Origin: Ignavibacteria bacterium
Lineage (GTDB): Bacteria > Bacteroidota > Ignavibacteria > Ignavibacteriales > Ignavibacteriaceae
Direction: 5' to 3'
DNA: 5,141 bases
Assembly: GCA_030648225.1 (NCBI GenBank)
Contig: JAUSIA010000490.1
Coordinates: forward strand, 1 to 5,141
Of this stretch, positions 4,157 through 5,141 are shown piece after piece. Each line of letters begins with the position of its first letter. Position 1 is the stretch's first letter. The notes under the pieces were generated by a model. That model searched no databases. It saw nothing but the letters and a program-made list of their open reading frames with translations, and had not been told where the DNA came from. The position numbers and the translations under genes are program-made.

Positions 4157-5141
4157 ATGTTCGAATTAAATCTTATCTCCCTTAAAAAGTCCATCAACAA
4201 AGCTTATCTGAAGATTAAGCCTATAAGAGAGGATTTCCAAAACTTTAAGAATGAGCTTCAAAAGTTTTTCTCACTTATAAACGATAAAGAATCTGAAGAG
4301 CACAATAAAAACTTTGTACGCGATTTTCTTATAAACACTTTTTATTCTGAAAAGTCTGTAAACACCAAAGGAAGAACAGACCTTGCAATCCATCTGGATA
4401 AAACAGGCGGAAGTTTTGTTGGTGTAATTATAGAAGCTAAAAGTTCTGTTAATAAATCCGATATGATCTCGGAAGATAATCTCAACTGTAAAGCTATGCA
4501 CGAGGTTATTCTTTATTACCTGAGAGAGAGAATAGAGCATAAGAACGATGAAATAAAAAATATTATAATCACCAATGCTTATAAATGGTTTATCTTCAAA
4601 GCTGACCAGTTTGAAAAGTATTTTTATAAAAGCCGGCTTAGAGATGAATATGAAAAGTGGCGTGATGACAAAAAAGTAAGCAGTCTTAATGAGCATTTTT
4701 ATAATGAGATTGTTAAAAAGTTTTTGGATGAAACCGATGCTGAAATTGAAGCCGTATCTTTTGATTTAAGAGATTTCGAAAAATATTTTGATAAAGAGAA
4801 TGAAAAGGAACTCATTCCCCTCTTCAAAAAATTCTCTCCGCCTGAGCTTCTCAAAGAACCTTTTGCAAATGACAGCAATACTTTAAACAAACAATTTTAT
4901 TCAGAACTGCTTCATATTATCGGGCTGGAAGAATATAAAGAGAAGAGCAAAAAGAAGATTGACAGAAAGAGAGAAAACAGGGATAACGGTTCGCTGATTG
5001 AGAATACGATAAGAATACTTAAAACCAAGGATGTATTAAAGAATTTTGATGATAAATCTGTTTATGGTGTAAATGAAGAAGATCAATTATACAATATTGC
5101 TCTCGAGCTGAATATCATCTGGATAAACAGAATTCTATTTC
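4157..5141 (+). CDS. Eco57I-like type IIG restriction-modification protein (N-terminal part)
   Basis: The first 328 residues of a protein that continues past the window edge; relatives are roughly 1,000 residues or more, with nuclease, methyltransferase and target-recognition parts in one chain. Seen: a start of the type LKKSINKAYLKIKP (9-22); a PD-(D/E)xK nuclease signature with E47/E48, NTKGRTDLAIHL (D75) and VGVIIEAKSS (E93, K95); then YYLRERIEHKNDEIKNIIITN at 120-140 and WFIFKADQFEKYF. FANDSNTLNKQFYSELLHIIGL at 236-257 and ALELNIIWINRILF at the edge match the N-terminal region I recall from Bacteroidota Eco57I-type enzymes (DUF7149-like). The methyltransferase motifs should follow outside the window. 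An in-frame TAA at 4145 makes the ATG at 4157 the first possible ATG. The partner strand reads the men operon, so this gene is divergent from it. Completeness of the gene is unknown. Confidence 0.85.
   Translation, partial: MFELNLISLKKSINKAYLKIKPIREDFQNFKNELQKFFSLINDKESEEHNKNFVRDFLINTFYSEKSVNTKGRTDLAIHLDKTGGSFVGVIIEAKSSVNKSDMISEDNLNCKAMHEVILYYLRERIEHKNDEIKNIIITNAYKWFIFKADQFEKYFYKSRLRDEYEKWRDDKKVSSLNEHFYNEIVKKFLDETDAEIEAVSFDLRDFEKYFDKENEKELIPLFKKFSPPELLKEPFANDSNTLNKQFYSELLHIIGLEEYKEKSKKKIDRKRENRDNGSLIENTIRILKTKDVLKNFDDKSVYGVNEEDQLYNIALELNIIWINRILF

Noticed and set aside
4271..4696. Minus-strand open frame opposite the restriction gene
   Set aside because: It overlaps the nuclease region of the clearly conserved plus-strand protein; the apparent hydrophobic product is an artefact of reading Lys/Glu-rich codons in reverse.

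Overview
The window is AT-rich and gene-dense. Most starts have A-rich leaders without a clear Shine-Dalgarno sequence, and a TTG-N20-TAAGTTTG promoter-like pattern occurs twice. Together with the protein sequences, this suggests an uncultured Bacteroidota or Ignavibacteria-type bacterium (FCB group) that respires with menaquinone. The assignment is an inference from general character, not from a marker gene.

Left part (1-3030, all on the minus strand): a menaquinone operon read right to left as menB, then a two-gene PIN-domain toxin-antitoxin-like pair, then menA, then menC (its 3' end is cut by the window edge). Every junction is tight: 9 nt from menB to the PIN gene, a 14-nt overlap from PIN to the small partner, 8 nt to menA, and a 4-nt ATGA overlap from menA to menC. 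The PIN pair therefore sits inside the metabolic operon and is probably co-transcribed with it. MenC makes o-succinylbenzoate, MenB closes the naphthoate ring as the CoA ester, and MenA prenylates dihydroxynaphthoate.

Middle part (3031-4156): a plus-strand MNT nucleotidyltransferase/HEPN pair (MntA/HepT type, 14-nt overlap) lies between two diverged copies of one segment. The left copy is the real menB 5' end plus its upstream region. The right copy is a dead menB fragment (start codon lost, early stop) plus a similar upstream region. The best-conserved upstream blocks in the two copies are the two halves of the putative plus-strand promoter, so the same promoter stands before the MNT/HEPN pair and before the next gene. 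Palindromic elements with a GCCTGAGGC core occur in both copies, one of them in frame inside menB.

Right part (4157-5141, plus strand): the N-terminal 328 residues of a large Eco57I-like (type IIG) restriction-modification protein with a PD-(D/E)xK nuclease signature, cut by the window edge.

Overall, a conserved respiratory-quinone operon has picked up one toxin-antitoxin-like pair internally and borders a second pair and a restriction enzyme. The repeat structure around the second pair records how it may have arrived.
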